NCBI GenBank assembly: GCA_021796535.1 | Contig: JAKABW010000010.1 | Coordinates: forward strand, 1-64,000 | DNA length: 64,000 nt | From: Actinomycetes bacterium | Lineage (GTDB): Bacteria > Actinomycetota > Acidimicrobiia > Acidimicrobiales > Bog-793 | Direction: 5' to 3' | Shown here: in pieces, positions 36,310-46,178 of the stretch | Numbering within the stretch: position 1 is the first letter of the stretch | Layout: each line of letters starts with the position of its first letter | Position numbers and translations under genes: made by a program | Notes under the pieces: model-generated | What the model was told of the DNA's origin: nothing | Database searches by the model: none | What the model saw: the letters and a program-made list of their open reading frames with translations, nothing else

Positions 36310-37044
36310 GTGAATTACATTTCTTCGTTGCCGCAAGGCAACGATAAAACCTTTTTTGTGCAGCAGATGTTTAACGAAGTAGCCGAAAAATATGACCTGT
36401 TGAATTCCGTCATCTCCTTGGGTCTCGATACGTATTGGCGTAAGCGCACTTTGGAAATGCTGATGATCCCCTCCAATTACAAAAAACCTGTTTTGGATCT
36501 GGCCTGCGGCACCGGTGATTTTATGGAAGCCCTTATAAAAATTAACGCAACCGCCGTCGGCATAGATTTATCCATGGGAATGTTGCGGAACGGCAAGAAA
36601 CGCCAAAATGATCTTATTCAGGGGAAAGGCGAAATGTTACCCCTAAAAGATAACAGTGTGGGTGCCGTTGTCAGCGGTTTTGCCGTCAGGAATTTCACCG
36701 ATCTCAAAGCTGTCCTAGAGGAAGCATTTAGGGTTTTGATGCCGGGCGGGCGTATGGCTCTCCTTGACGTGGCGCAGCCAAATTCAAAACTTTTGAAACT
36801 CGCCAACGGCATCTGGTTCAATCACGCCGTGCCTTTTATCGGAGGTCTTTTATCCAACAAAAATGCATATGCATATCTGCCAAAATCGGTGGGATATTTG
36901 CCCGGCGAAAGCGAATTCAAGGAATTGGCCAAAGCCATAGGCTTTCACCACGCTCTCCGCAGGGAAATCTCCGGAGGATTGGTACAGGTATTTCTTGCCA
37001 GTAAACACAGCGAGGACGACACGCAGAAAAGCAGCCATGACTGA
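36310..37044 (+). CDS. menG: Demethylmenaquinone methyltransferase
   Basis: SAM-dependent C-methylation giving menaquinone (UbiE/MenG family). The 244-residue protein has FNEVAEKYDLLN near residue 19, the SAM loop LDLACGTGDF near 60, GFAVRNF near 122 and GGRMALLDVAQP near 145. GTG start with AAGGAT upstream. It overlaps menF by eight bases, so the two are an operon for menaquinone. Membrane association during catalysis is usual. Confidence 0.93.
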   Translation: MNYISSLPQGNDKTFFVQQMFNEVAEKYDLLNSVISLGLDTYWRKRTLEMLMIPSNYKKPVLDLACGTGDFMEALIKINATAVGIDLSMGMLRNGKKRQNDLIQGKGEMLPLKDNSVGAVVSGFAVRNFTDLKAVLEEAFRVLMPGGRMALLDVAQPNSKLLKLANGIWFNHAVPFIGGLLSNKNAYAYLPKSVGYLPGESEFKELAKAIGFHHALRREISGGLVQVFLASKHSEDDTQKSSHD

Positions 37045-38368
37045 CAAAAACCAATTATATTATTTTGTTCGCATTGTGACCGAAGAGGCATTTTCTGCCG
37101 CCAAGTTCCGGGCTTACAGACAGGGAACCGTCCTTGAATGTAACGAATTTTCCCTGTTTGCCTTTGATACGGCTTACCGGTTTACGCTTCCTGACGGCCT
37201 GCAAGATGGGACCGCTCTTTGTGAAGTACAGGAAAAGTTGGACAATACTATCAGGATAAGTATCTCAGATCTGGAAAAAAACGTTTCTATGGGTACATCC
37301 CCCGCTCCGACTAACGACGGGGTTGGCTTTGCCGAAGAAACCCTTCCCGGACCCATGGCAATAGGCGCATTTGACTTTCTTCCGGATTCCGAAACAAAAT
37401 TGTTTATTCCCAAAATAACCCTTATCCGCCGTGGCGACGAAAATCCCTCTGTGGTTGTCGTGGCGCGTATTGACGAATTGCTGGATATCCACAGAACGTT
37501 GCCTGATTACTTTTCCGACGCAGCCTTTGCCGACGAAGACTTATGCCCGGATGAATTCATCCTGCGCTCAGTCAACAGTCACGATCACTTCTTAAACTCG
37601 GTCAGATCTGCCGTCGAATTAATTAACTCATCCGAATTGGAAAAAGTTGTTCTGGCACGCAAAATCACCGTAAAAGCCAACAGAAAATTCAACAGAACCG
37701 TTTTGCTGGAACGACTGCGAACCCTTCACCCGTCGTGTCTTACCTTTGCCGTGGGCGACTTTATCGGGGCCAGCCCCGAACTTTTGATCAAAAAGACGGG
37801 AGGACAAATCCTCTCCTCTCCTCTGGCGGGCACCATCGCCAGATCCGGTGTCGCCGACGAAGACAAGGAGTTGGCCGACCATTTGGTGACATCGGAAAAA
37901 AACCTTCTTGAACACAACTACGTTGTCGGTTACATCATAGATAAATTATCCGAATTCTGCAGCAAACCGATTGAAAGACCATACCCGGAACTTCTCTTTC
38001 TCAGAAACGTCACACACATCCAAAGCAATATTTCAGCCGAACTGGAGCACCCAAACTCAGACCTCCTCAAGCTGGTATCCGTTCTGCATCCCACGCCGGC
38101 GGTGGCGGGCATACCGCTGGAAGCATCCTTGCAGGCCCTGTCCCGTCTTGAAGAGATGCCCCGGCATCAGTATGGCGCCCCCATAGGCTTTGTCGAAAAA
38201 GGGGGAAACGGAGTATTCTATCTGGGAATCAGATCGGCATGGATCAGGGGCAATACCGCAGAACTTATGGCGGGTGTGGGTATCGTCAAAGACTCCGACC
38301 CCGCCGAAGAGCTTACGGAAACTCAGTTAAAACTGCAGGCTCTGCTGGCTGCCATCGTAAGACCGTGA
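37037..38368 (+). CDS. menF: Isochorismate synthase
   Basis: First committed menaquinone step, chorismate to isochorismate. The C-terminal chorismate-binding domain (about 180-440) has LEKVVLARKI, the blocks SPLAGTIARSG near 275 and LHPTPAVAGIP near 355, and GVGIVKDSDPAEE at the end. A Lys in VVLARK fits isochorismate synthase. The ATG at 37037 overlaps the menG stop; the frame is open to 36995 but that would run deeper into menG. Salicylate or siderophore synthesis is an alternative use; pairing with menG favours menaquinone. Confidence 0.9.
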   Translation: MTDKNQLYYFVRIVTEEAFSAAKFRAYRQGTVLECNEFSLFAFDTAYRFTLPDGLQDGTALCEVQEKLDNTIRISISDLEKNVSMGTSPAPTNDGVGFAEETLPGPMAIGAFDFLPDSETKLFIPKITLIRRGDENPSVVVVARIDELLDIHRTLPDYFSDAAFADEDLCPDEFILRSVNSHDHFLNSVRSAVELINSSELEKVVLARKITVKANRKFNRTVLLERLRTLHPSCLTFAVGDFIGASPELLIKKTGGQILSSPLAGTIARSGVADEDKELADHLVTSEKNLLEHNYVVGYIIDKLSEFCSKPIERPYPELLFLRNVTHIQSNISAELEHPNSDLLKLVSVLHPTPAVAGIPLEASLQALSRLEEMPRHQYGAPIGFVEKGGNGVFYLGIRSAWIRGNTAELMAGVGIVKDSDPAEELTETQLKLQALLAAIVRP

Positions 38369-38472
38369 CGAATGGCCCAAATAGCACCGATTTGACTCTT
38401 TCAAACAGGGCGCCGTACTGCGGCAAAAAATTGTCGAGTCAGCTCTCAATAAAAATTAAAATTGGCAGCCTT

Positions 38473-38481
38473 TGCTATACT
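38473..38481 (+). promoter_or_regulatory. Extended -10 promoter before the YbhN-type gene
   Basis: TGCTATACT on the plus strand, identical to the box before hisB. Leader of about 120 nt to the ATG at 38609. No -35. Confidence 0.35.
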
Positions 38482-38608
38482 GATACTGAAAATGAGAATG
38501 CCTTCTGTCGACAAGCCGTTTCGTATAAAAGATTCCCTGCCAAATAACGGGTCGAGTGCCAAATACCCATACAGGAATACATCCCAAGGGCGATAAAGGG
38601 ATATCCGG

Positions 38609-39733
38609 ATGAAGAGCACAGAGTCGGGAAACAAAGAAACGGCAACAGACAAAAAAAAAGAATTATTGAAGCACATACCGGCCCCACTCAGACACGGTGC
38701 CACCCTGTTTATACTGGTTATATTTATCGAATACTTTGTCATTCCGGCATTGACCAATGCCGGAAAGCATTTAAATATCCTGGATAAAATCAATCCTTTC
38801 TGGATCATAGCCGGCGTCGTGCTGGAAGCGGCTTCGCTTTGGGCATACGCCATATTGAGCAGATCTTTGCTTCCCAATAATCCCCCATCCCTGTTTACCA
38901 TTTTCAGGATCGACTTGGCCGGCAATGCCTTGGCACACGTCGTCCCCGGCGGCACTGCAGGTAGCGCCAGCCTGGGATTCAGGCTTTTGACAGTACGGGG
39001 CGTGGAAAAGCAAGATGCCGGATTTGCCATAGCCACCCAGGGCATCGGATCGGCGGTGGTGTTGAACGTTTTGCTCTGGGTATCAATCTTTATTTCAATC
39101 CCCATCGCCGGACTGCATTCCGCCTATGAATCCATAGCCCTGCTTATAGGTTTGTTGGCACTGCTCTTGATCGGTATTTTAGTATTTGCCCTTACCAAAG
39201 GGGAGCTTACCGCCAGCAGGGTGCTGCGGACAATTACAAAACCGATTCCCAGAATAACCGAAGACAAGGTCAACAGGTTTGTGTTGAGAATCGGCAACTC
39301 CCTCAGAGATTTGGGCCGGGACAGAACAAGACTGAAGACGGCCATTATTTGGGCAGCGCTCAACTGGCTGCTCGACGCAGCCTCCCTTTGGGCTTTCACG
39401 GCCTCCATAGGTCACTACGTTCTGCCTTTTGAGCTCTTTGTCGCCTATGGAGTGGCCAATGTTCTGGCGGTTTTGCCGATAACGCCGGGGGGACTGGGAG
39501 TCGTGGAATTCGTTGCGGCAGGTCTGCTGGCAAGCTTCGGCATGCCTTACAGCTCCGCGTTTTTGGCCGTTATCGGATGGCGCCTTGTCAATTACTGGCT
39601 TCCCATCCCGCTGGGAACACTGGCGTACATATCTCTGCGTTTTGAAAAGGGAACCAGAATCCGGAAAAGCAGAAAAGCCATTCACGAGATGGCGGAAGAA
39701 GCCCACAAAAATAAGGATCTGACCGACAACTAA
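38609..39733 (+). CDS. YbhN/UPF0104-type integral membrane protein
   Basis: A 374-residue protein with about eight transmembrane helices, related to the membrane part of lysylphosphatidylglycerol synthase (flippase-like). Family blocks are VVPGGTAGSASLGFRLL near 110, a central DAASLWAFTA and the C-terminal ITPGGLGVVEFVAAGLL near 295. There is no aminoacyl-transferase domain. The C-terminal tail is charged. Substrate unknown; lipid-linked sugars or lipids are likely. AAGGG lies nine bases before the ATG. Confidence 0.82.
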   Translation: MKSTESGNKETATDKKKELLKHIPAPLRHGATLFILVIFIEYFVIPALTNAGKHLNILDKINPFWIIAGVVLEAASLWAYAILSRSLLPNNPPSLFTIFRIDLAGNALAHVVPGGTAGSASLGFRLLTVRGVEKQDAGFAIATQGIGSAVVLNVLLWVSIFISIPIAGLHSAYESIALLIGLLALLLIGILVFALTKGELTASRVLRTITKPIPRITEDKVNRFVLRIGNSLRDLGRDRTRLKTAIIWAALNWLLDAASLWAFTASIGHYVLPFELFVAYGVANVLAVLPITPGGLGVVEFVAAGLLASFGMPYSSAFLAVIGWRLVNYWLPIPLGTLAYISLRFEKGTRIRKSRKAIHEMAEEAHKNKDLTDN

Positions 39734-39761
39734 AACTTACCTCGGAAAAAAACCGGCCCAC

Positions 39762-42323
39762 TCAGGCACTGTGGCGTAAAGTAAACTTGTCTCTTCTGCT
39801 GTGCCGCTTTTTCATGCCGCCGTCGGGATCCGTACCGTCCGGATCGTCCTCCGGCAAGAAATCCGCTTCTTCCTTGGATTCTCCTGCTCCTTTTTGATCA
39901 AAATCCGCCATCAGCTTTTGCTGAATATTCTCCGCTGTTTTCTGATGCGACTCCCCGTCGTCCTGAGATACGACCTGCCGTTTTACGGACGACACACTTT
40001 CCGGCCTTGCCGGTCTGACTTGCTTTGCCGCCGGAACTTTGATGGAAGCATGCCCCTCGTGTACGTCGGACAGGAATTTATTCATATCAAAGCCGTCCAA
40101 CAAAGGCACGATGTCTTTGGCCGGATGGGGTCTGGAAAATAAGTAGCCCTGTACGTATTTGCAGCCCATCTCCGTGAGGAGAGAAAGCTGTTCCACTGTT
40201 TCGGCACCTTCGGCGATCAGCCTCAAGCCAAGCGCCGCCGCCATATCCACGATGGCCCGCACGAGAGCTTCTGCTCTGGCATCCATCCCCAGTTCGGCCA
40301 CAAAACTTTGGTCCACTTTGACGACGTCCACGGGATACTGTGAAAGGTAACTGAGTGACGAATATCCGGTACCAAAGTCATCCAAAACCACATCCGCCCC
40401 CGCTTTTCGCAACAAAGACAGAGTTTCCGGGACCATCGGGTCGTTCATCAACATGGATTCGGTAAGTTCCAATTCCAGTTCTCCCCTGCCAATTCCCGCC
40501 TCGGTCATTAAGTCAGTCACGTCATCCACCAACTCCCGACCAAGACTCAACTGGTAAGCGGACATGTTGACGCACATTCTCAGCTTGGCTGCTTTCGGAG
40601 TAGTCCTGCGGAACCTTATCAAATCGGCAACGGCTCTTCCCAGAACGAATTTGCCTATTTCGTCTATGAGAACGGTAAGTCCGAGCTCTTCGGCAAGCGG
40701 AATAAAGTCCCCGGGCATTACTATTCCCCTGGTGGGATGCTGCCAGCGGACAAGAGCCTCCAAAGCGTTGACTTCTCCGGTAATTACATCGACTATTGGC
40801 TGATAGTAGACCACGAACTCTTGTCGTCCCACTGCCGCCCTGAGTTCACTCTCCCTGACCACCCTCAACTCAACCGACTTACGCATCGTTGATTCGAAGA
40901 CAGCTACGCCCCCGCGACGACGCTCTTTGGCCTTCTTTAAAGCAATTTCGGCGTCACGCAACAAACTGGTGGGGCTGATGCCCGGAGAAGAAAGGGCGAT
41001 ACCAGCCGTCGCGCCGAGAGCCAGTCCGGAGGCAACGGAATGGAAGGGTTCGACAAATAAATTCATAAATTTATTTGCTTTCGTCACAGCTTCCGCATCA
41101 TTTTTACAGGCCGGGAAAAGCACCACAAACCTGTCGGCGGCAAGCCTGCCCAAAATTTCCGGAGGCTCTATCTTTGTCACAAGACGTTCCGCCACGGCTA
41201 CCAACGCCAGATCGCCTTTTTCGTGGCCCAGAGATTCGTTTATTTCACTGAACCTGTCGAGATCTATGATCAATACCGCCGTAAAGAGGGGGGACGTCGA
41301 GGAGCGGACTAAAAACGACGTTATTTGTCTGATTACTTCCGACCTGGAAGCCACCTGCGTCAGGTCATCCAATTCGGATGCGGCGCGCACCGCACGTCTG
41401 GACGACGTAATGCCGACACCCTGCAATTCGTGTAGCTCCAAAAATATGGTGCCATCTGGCATCAGGGAAGTTCTTATCCTGGCCCAAAACACCTCTCCGT
41501 CAGACCTGACAAATCTTTGATCGGTGGCAATCTCCGGAATTCTGCCCTGTTTCAACCAGCCGAGGCGACGCGACCAGCTCGGATCGTCTTCTTGGTAGAT
41601 GATATCGCCTACGTCTTTTCCTATCGTCTCGGTCATAGTAAAACCGAGCAATTGGCAAAATATATCGTTTGCCCTCGTCAATCTGTTGTCTTGGGCAATC
41701 AGAGCCAAACCGCCGGAAGACGAAGAAAAGACCTTTTCCAACTCCCTCTGCGAGGAAATCAACCGAGACTCTACCATTCTCAAAATACCGCTTACCAAAA
41801 TCAGAGTGGTAAACAAAAGAACGACTTGCGTAAATACGTCAGACGAAGAAAGGCTGTCTCCCATGTTGGCTTGCAAGACGATGGTTGCAAATATGGAAAT
41901 CATGGTCAGAATCGCCGTAGAAAACAGATAACGCCTGGTAAGAAATGCTGAGCCTGCTAAAAACGGCCACAGCAATACGATATGATAAGCCCCGTAGTAC
42001 TGATAAGAAAAGACTTCGGCAAAAGCTATCAGAATCGTTCCTATACTCACCAACGACGACAGATCATCGAGTTGCTTATATCTGTTGGGAATAATGCGTA
42101 TTGTCAGACCGAGCACAAAGCATGCCGCCGCCGCCGCAAAAAGACCGGCAAGATTGGCTTTGGAATTGTGAAATACGGAAGTGACAAAAAAAATCACTCC
42201 GGCCAAGAGAAGAGAGGCCGATACGGAATGAAAGGCAAAAACAGACCTGCCGTTACCGGCGCCGATGGGCTGATCCGCGACAGTCGGACCGTCTAGATAC
42301 TCCTCGGTGTTGCCACTGTGCAT
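39762..42323 (-). CDS. Membrane PAS-GGDEF-EAL protein, probable c-di-GMP phosphodiesterase
   Basis: About 853 residues. Order: six predicted membrane helices (about 30-180), PAS (about 190-300), GGDEF-like domain (about 330-475), EAL (about 500-745) and a charged tail of about 105 residues. The diguanylate cyclase motif is degenerate (GGDEF replaced by AADRF) and the catalytic site should be dead. The EAL domain keeps EALVRW, NMSAY, ELTES, LDDFGTGYSS, KVDQSF and AEGAE, so hydrolysis of c-di-GMP is expected. ATG 42323 is chosen over 42338 because GGGGGG lies four bases before it. Confidence 0.9.
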   Translation of the reverse strand: MHSGNTEEYLDGPTVADQPIGAGNGRSVFAFHSVSASLLLAGVIFFVTSVFHNSKANLAGLFAAAAACFVLGLTIRIIPNRYKQLDDLSSLVSIGTILIAFAEVFSYQYYGAYHIVLLWPFLAGSAFLTRRYLFSTAILTMISIFATIVLQANMGDSLSSSDVFTQVVLLFTTLILVSGILRMVESRLISSQRELEKVFSSSSGGLALIAQDNRLTRANDIFCQLLGFTMTETIGKDVGDIIYQEDDPSWSRRLGWLKQGRIPEIATDQRFVRSDGEVFWARIRTSLMPDGTIFLELHELQGVGITSSRRAVRAASELDDLTQVASRSEVIRQITSFLVRSSTSPLFTAVLIIDLDRFSEINESLGHEKGDLALVAVAERLVTKIEPPEILGRLAADRFVVLFPACKNDAEAVTKANKFMNLFVEPFHSVASGLALGATAGIALSSPGISPTSLLRDAEIALKKAKERRRGGVAVFESTMRKSVELRVVRESELRAAVGRQEFVVYYQPIVDVITGEVNALEALVRWQHPTRGIVMPGDFIPLAEELGLTVLIDEIGKFVLGRAVADLIRFRRTTPKAAKLRMCVNMSAYQLSLGRELVDDVTDLMTEAGIGRGELELELTESMLMNDPMVPETLSLLRKAGADVVLDDFGTGYSSLSYLSQYPVDVVKVDQSFVAELGMDARAEALVRAIVDMAAALGLRLIAEGAETVEQLSLLTEMGCKYVQGYLFSRPHPAKDIVPLLDGFDMNKFLSDVHEGHASIKVPAAKQVRPARPESVSSVKRQVVSQDDGESHQKTAENIQQKLMADFDQKGAGESKEEADFLPEDDPDGTDPDGGMKKRHSRRDKFTLRHSA

Positions 42324-42410
42324 GTCACCCCCCCGCATTGCCCAAAAGACATTACCGTTCCTAAGCGTTTTACCAATATGTCAGTTACATTAAACGACCT
42401 TAAATAAATC

Positions 42411-42439
42411 CTTATAGTGTGTTGAATCAAGGAATTCAA
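42411..42439 (-). promoter_or_regulatory. Promoter of the EAL-domain gene
   Basis: On the minus strand TTGAAT, 17 bases, TATAAG. The -35 and spacer are overlapped by an inverted repeat (TTGAAT/ATTCAA) that could be an operator. Start point near 42404, about 80 nt before the ATG. Confidence 0.45.
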
Positions 42440-42530
42440 GACAACCCTATTCCTATTTTCCACTGCCTTATTTGATAAGTCAAGCGTTTTTTTATCAAGC
42501 ATACAAATCATTTACAACCTAAAGCGTTTT

Positions 42531-42546
42531 GCCTCCCCGGGGAGGC
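42531..42546. repeat. Perfect 16-bp palindrome
   Basis: GCCTCCCCGGGGAGGC is its own reverse complement. It lies in the long leader of the EAL gene. No T-run follows on either strand, so it is not a standard terminator. Confidence 0.5.
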
Positions 42547-42817
42547 CGACCTACGGCACTTCAAAGAAGAACACTCTTACTAACGGATCGAATTGTAATT
42601 TATTTTCGCAGCACTTATTGAGAGTTTGCCAAATACCACTTTACACGCACGGTGGCTGAAGTTTTGACCTCATCGCGTCGGAGAGGTTTCCGACCCATAT
42701 GACCCTGAGGCAGCGATGAATGATACCTCGGATCCCGGTCTCAAAATATTCATTTCTGACGACCCAAAACGTCCGACTCGTTATCCAAAATATGGGCCGT
42801 CTCAAAAAAATAAAACA

Positions 42818-45223
42818 TCAGTTACGGTGCATTTCGTCCAAGTAACGTTTTCTGGCCATGTTATAAGTGCTTATCTGCATAAATATATTTTGTGAAGATA
42901 TTTTATTCACGGATTTTCTTCTCTTCCAAGAAGAATCACTTTGGAGCTCCCATGAAAATAAGTCGTCCAAAAGGCATATTTGCAAAATGCCTTCCAATCT
43001 GGAACACAAAGAGGCGTTTTCGATCGGAACGATTGCTTCTATTCTGCGGTCAAAATTTCTTTCCATGAGATCGGCGGAACCTATAAAATACTGCGCTCCG
43101 AAATCCGACGATCGACAATCGACATCCTCCTCATTCTGTAAATACAACGGTTTCAGTCCTTCTCCGCGGATGCTCTGCTCCAATAAATCCAGAGCATTCT
43201 TTTGACCTTTTTTCAATTGATCGGCCAGGAAAAGCTCCGGCGTACTCACTTCACGAAAATTGGGCTTGCCGAACCTGTATATTCTGGAGTGCTCCAAGAA
43301 TCTTCCCACGATGGAACGCACGGCGATATTGTCGGACAGACCGACCACCCGCGGTCGCAGGGCACATATACCACGGATAATAAGAGTAATTTTGGTTCCC
43401 TGCCGGCTGGCATGATAAAGGCTGTCGATCAGCTGGGGGTCCGTCAACCCGTTTGCTTTCAGCATAATTTCACCGTCTTTACCCAGCAAAGCCTGTTCTT
43501 CAATTTTTGCCAGCAGGCAATTCCTCAGGTTATCCGGAGCCAGAACAATAGATCTGGTTTTGGAAGGACGCGAGAAACCGGTCAGATAATTAAAAAGATC
43601 GGTCAGATCCGCTCCGGTCTCCTCGGAAGAAGACAAAAGCCCCAAGTCTTCGTATGTTCTGGCCGTTTTGGAGTTGTAATTGCCGGTTCCGATATGGACA
43701 TAGCGCTTTATGCCGTCAGATTCTTTGCGCACCACCAGCACGGTCTTGGAGTGAGTTTTCAACCCGACAAGACCGTAGACAACATGCACGCCGGCGTGCT
43801 CCAACTGCTTGGCCCAAGTTATATTTTTATCTTCGTCAAAACGGGCTTTTAGCTCAACCAGGGCCGCAACCTGCTTGCCGGATTCCACGGCTCTGCTGAG
43901 CGAAGATACGAAAGGGGCATCGCCAGAAGTACGGTAAAGCGTTTGCTTTATGGCCAAAACATTTTCATCAACCGAAGCTTGAGCAATAAAGGTCTCCACC
44001 GATGCCGCAAAAGACTCATAGGGGTGATGCAACAAAATATCTTTGTCCCGTAAGACATCAAATATACTCAGCTGTTCTTGATCTCCAAACATCAGATCGG
44101 CAACCTGGGCCGGCGCCCAGTCCTCGTATTTTAACTCAGGGCGGTCCAGATCATAGAGCATCCACAGCGAAGAAAAGTCGAGTTGCCCGTCGTATTCGTA
44201 ACAATCTCCTTCCTCGAGTTCCAACTCGCCGAGAAGAACTTCCCGCATCTCCTGCGGCATGTCGGATTGCACCTCTATGCACACCGCTCTGCCGAAACGT
44301 CGCCTCTTTCTGAGTTCCAACTCGATCGCTTCCAGCAGATCGTCGGCTTCGTCTTCGTCGAAGTCCAAGTCGGCATTTCGCACCACTCTGAAAGCATAAG
44401 AGCCCTCCACGTCCATTTGCGGAAACAGATCGCCGAGATGAGAAGAGATAATCTGTTCCAAAGGCACGAGTATATTTTCGCTTGCCCCGCCCGCCGATAC
44501 GTAACGGGGAAGCAACGGCGTGGGAACTTTGACTCTCGCGAACCGTCTGTCTCCCGTAAATTTGTCCACCACAAAAACGGCTATGTTCAAAGAAAGATTT
44601 GATATATAGGGAAAAGGATGGCCGGGATCCACCGCCAGCGGCGTCAAGACCGGGAATATTTCTCTGGTGAATACCGCTTTCAAACGGCTTTTTCCCTCTT
44701 CCGACAATTCTGCGTAATTGGTGATCTTGATGCCTTCTTTTTCCAAAGCCGGCTGGAGCTGTCCCGTAAATATTCTGTTGGCCCGCTTTATGCATATCTT
44801 AATCATCCGCCTGATCATGTCAAGCTGTTCTTCCGGGTGCATGCCGTCGGGAGAGGTCGACTTTAGCCCAACGGCAATTTGCTCTTTGATGCCCGCCACT
44901 CTGACTTGAAGAAATTCATCCAATCCGGATGAAAAAATGGCTAAAAATTTTGCTTTTTCCAAGAGGGGCAGGGTTACATCGCCGCCCAAATCCAAAAGCC
45001 TCATGGCAAAAGCCAGCCAAGAGGCCTCTCTGTTTAAAAATCTCCTGGGAGAAGCGAAATTGATCGTCTCACGCGACAGGAAAGAGTCGGGAGAGCCAAG
45101 TTTATCCGGCCACTCAGGATTACCGAAGACGGCACTGCTTTCGTCAACGGCGCTTTCTTCCCGTGCCCCTTCGACAAAAACGATTTCGGCAGATGATTCC
45201 GCAATCGGATATGATGCATCCAT
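42818..45223 (-). CDS. ppk: Polyphosphate kinase 1
   Basis: Makes inorganic polyphosphate from ATP, reversibly. The 801-residue protein has the four PPK1 domains; the phosphorylated His is in RYVHIGTGNYNSK near residue 510, and the second essential His in LKTHSKTVLV about 24 residues before. FNYLTGFSRP and ALRPRVVGLSDNI follow. It is longer than the usual 690-730 because of about 55 extra N-terminal residues before the FLNREASWL block. No exopolyphosphatase gene lies beside it. A -10 box ends eight bases before the ATG. Confidence 0.96.
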   Translation of the reverse strand: MDASYPIAESSAEIVFVEGAREESAVDESSAVFGNPEWPDKLGSPDSFLSRETINFASPRRFLNREASWLAFAMRLLDLGGDVTLPLLEKAKFLAIFSSGLDEFLQVRVAGIKEQIAVGLKSTSPDGMHPEEQLDMIRRMIKICIKRANRIFTGQLQPALEKEGIKITNYAELSEEGKSRLKAVFTREIFPVLTPLAVDPGHPFPYISNLSLNIAVFVVDKFTGDRRFARVKVPTPLLPRYVSAGGASENILVPLEQIISSHLGDLFPQMDVEGSYAFRVVRNADLDFDEDEADDLLEAIELELRKRRRFGRAVCIEVQSDMPQEMREVLLGELELEEGDCYEYDGQLDFSSLWMLYDLDRPELKYEDWAPAQVADLMFGDQEQLSIFDVLRDKDILLHHPYESFAASVETFIAQASVDENVLAIKQTLYRTSGDAPFVSSLSRAVESGKQVAALVELKARFDEDKNITWAKQLEHAGVHVVYGLVGLKTHSKTVLVVRKESDGIKRYVHIGTGNYNSKTARTYEDLGLLSSSEETGADLTDLFNYLTGFSRPSKTRSIVLAPDNLRNCLLAKIEEQALLGKDGEIMLKANGLTDPQLIDSLYHASRQGTKITLIIRGICALRPRVVGLSDNIAVRSIVGRFLEHSRIYRFGKPNFREVSTPELFLADQLKKGQKNALDLLEQSIRGEGLKPLYLQNEEDVDCRSSDFGAQYFIGSADLMERNFDRRIEAIVPIENASLCSRLEGILQICLLDDLFSWELQSDSSWKRRKSVNKISSQNIFMQISTYNMARKRYLDEMHRN

Positions 45224-46178
45224 ATATGTCTATAATATACAAGTATCCATTACATGTGATCAGGTAATCTTAAAATCAGGAATTCACAGTAGTCAATACG
45301 GACAGATCACGGCGGCAGCCGACTCTATTGCGTAACAATTTCACAACCAGTGATTTTATGAAAATGCTTACCTGCCAAAGACAAGAGTACGTCGTTCTCA
45401 CAGACTTTGAAACCCTTACGGCCCGTAATGTATCGGATACCTCAAAGTCTCTGTCGCCGCGCCCGCCGCAAGGACCGAAAATATGTTTCCCGGTATTTTT
45501 CAATAAGTTACCGATGTCGGATACAAAAAGTAAAGCGATCCGGAACTGTGCGGCGTGTTTCATTTGCCATCGCACGCTTAAATATGCTCAATATTGTCTG
45601 TATATTAAAATGTTATTTTTATACATAAAATTACCGCGGTAAAAGCGAATAAAATCCGAAAAACGCCGGTCAAAATTGATTAAATCTTTTACTTATCGCT
45701 CAGTACATCGGGAGTAGCGGCACAAAAAGTCCCGTCATCCACAATCCGGCAATCGGACAGGGACAAGCACATCTGTGGAAATACCCGTTGTGAGTGACGA
45801 AGCGGGACAGTAAGACCGCAAGGATTTCTTTGCGGTATACAAGAAATAAATTTGAAAGCAAAAGACCGTCAACGAGCCAAAACAATTCGGCTGCTTTTAT
45901 GCGATGAGTCGCCGAATAAGAAAAATTGGGTCATATGCAAAATGATTTGCAGGTCTCCGGACATCTTTACCCATTACTCCACAGCGCCGCTTGGGGAGGG
46001 CAGGTTCACGCGTTCTGATCCTGGTCTCCCCGGATACATTTTTTACCGCCGTTCCCCCTGATGACTTACCGCCGGAATCTTGAACACGGCGTGCTCACGC
46101 AGAATTGACAGGCCTTTCGGGAAGAGATTCTTTACCTAAAACGCATACGGATACGCAAAACTTTGTTAATCTGGCAGA
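45224..46178. other. Long region with no credible gene
   Basis: These 955 bases between divergent ppk and the SEDS gene hold only ORFs under 105 codons with no ribosome binding sites, unusual composition and no recognisable motif. There is a small hairpin ACCGCAA/TTGCGGT near 45816-45837. No tRNA, riboswitch or insertion-sequence end was recognised. It could be a decayed gene or encode an RNA. Confidence 0.45.
45232..45237 (-). promoter_or_regulatory. -10 box of ppk, possible leaderless transcript
   Basis: TATTAT on the minus strand ends eight bases before the ppk ATG (45223). There is no Shine-Dalgarno sequence in between, so transcription may begin almost at the start codon. The -35 is poor. 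Confidence 0.35.

Larger units (their letters stand above)
42339..42817. other. Intergenic region between ppk and the EAL gene
   Basis: These 480 bases contain no gene. They hold a minus-strand promoter (42411-42439), a perfect 16-bp palindrome (42531-42546) and a short hairpin GTCGGA/TCCGAC near 42680. I looked for c-di-GMP riboswitch signatures because of the downstream gene and saw none. Confidence 0.55.

Noticed and set aside
42339-42817. c-di-GMP riboswitch before the EAL gene
   Set aside because: The CACGCA sequence is on the wrong strand and the other conserved parts of GEMM are absent.
45328-45642. Plus-strand ORF of 104 codons in the ppk-SEDS gap
   Set aside because: Starts without a ribosome binding site, has Cys-rich random-looking sequence and an overlapping antisense ORF of similar length.
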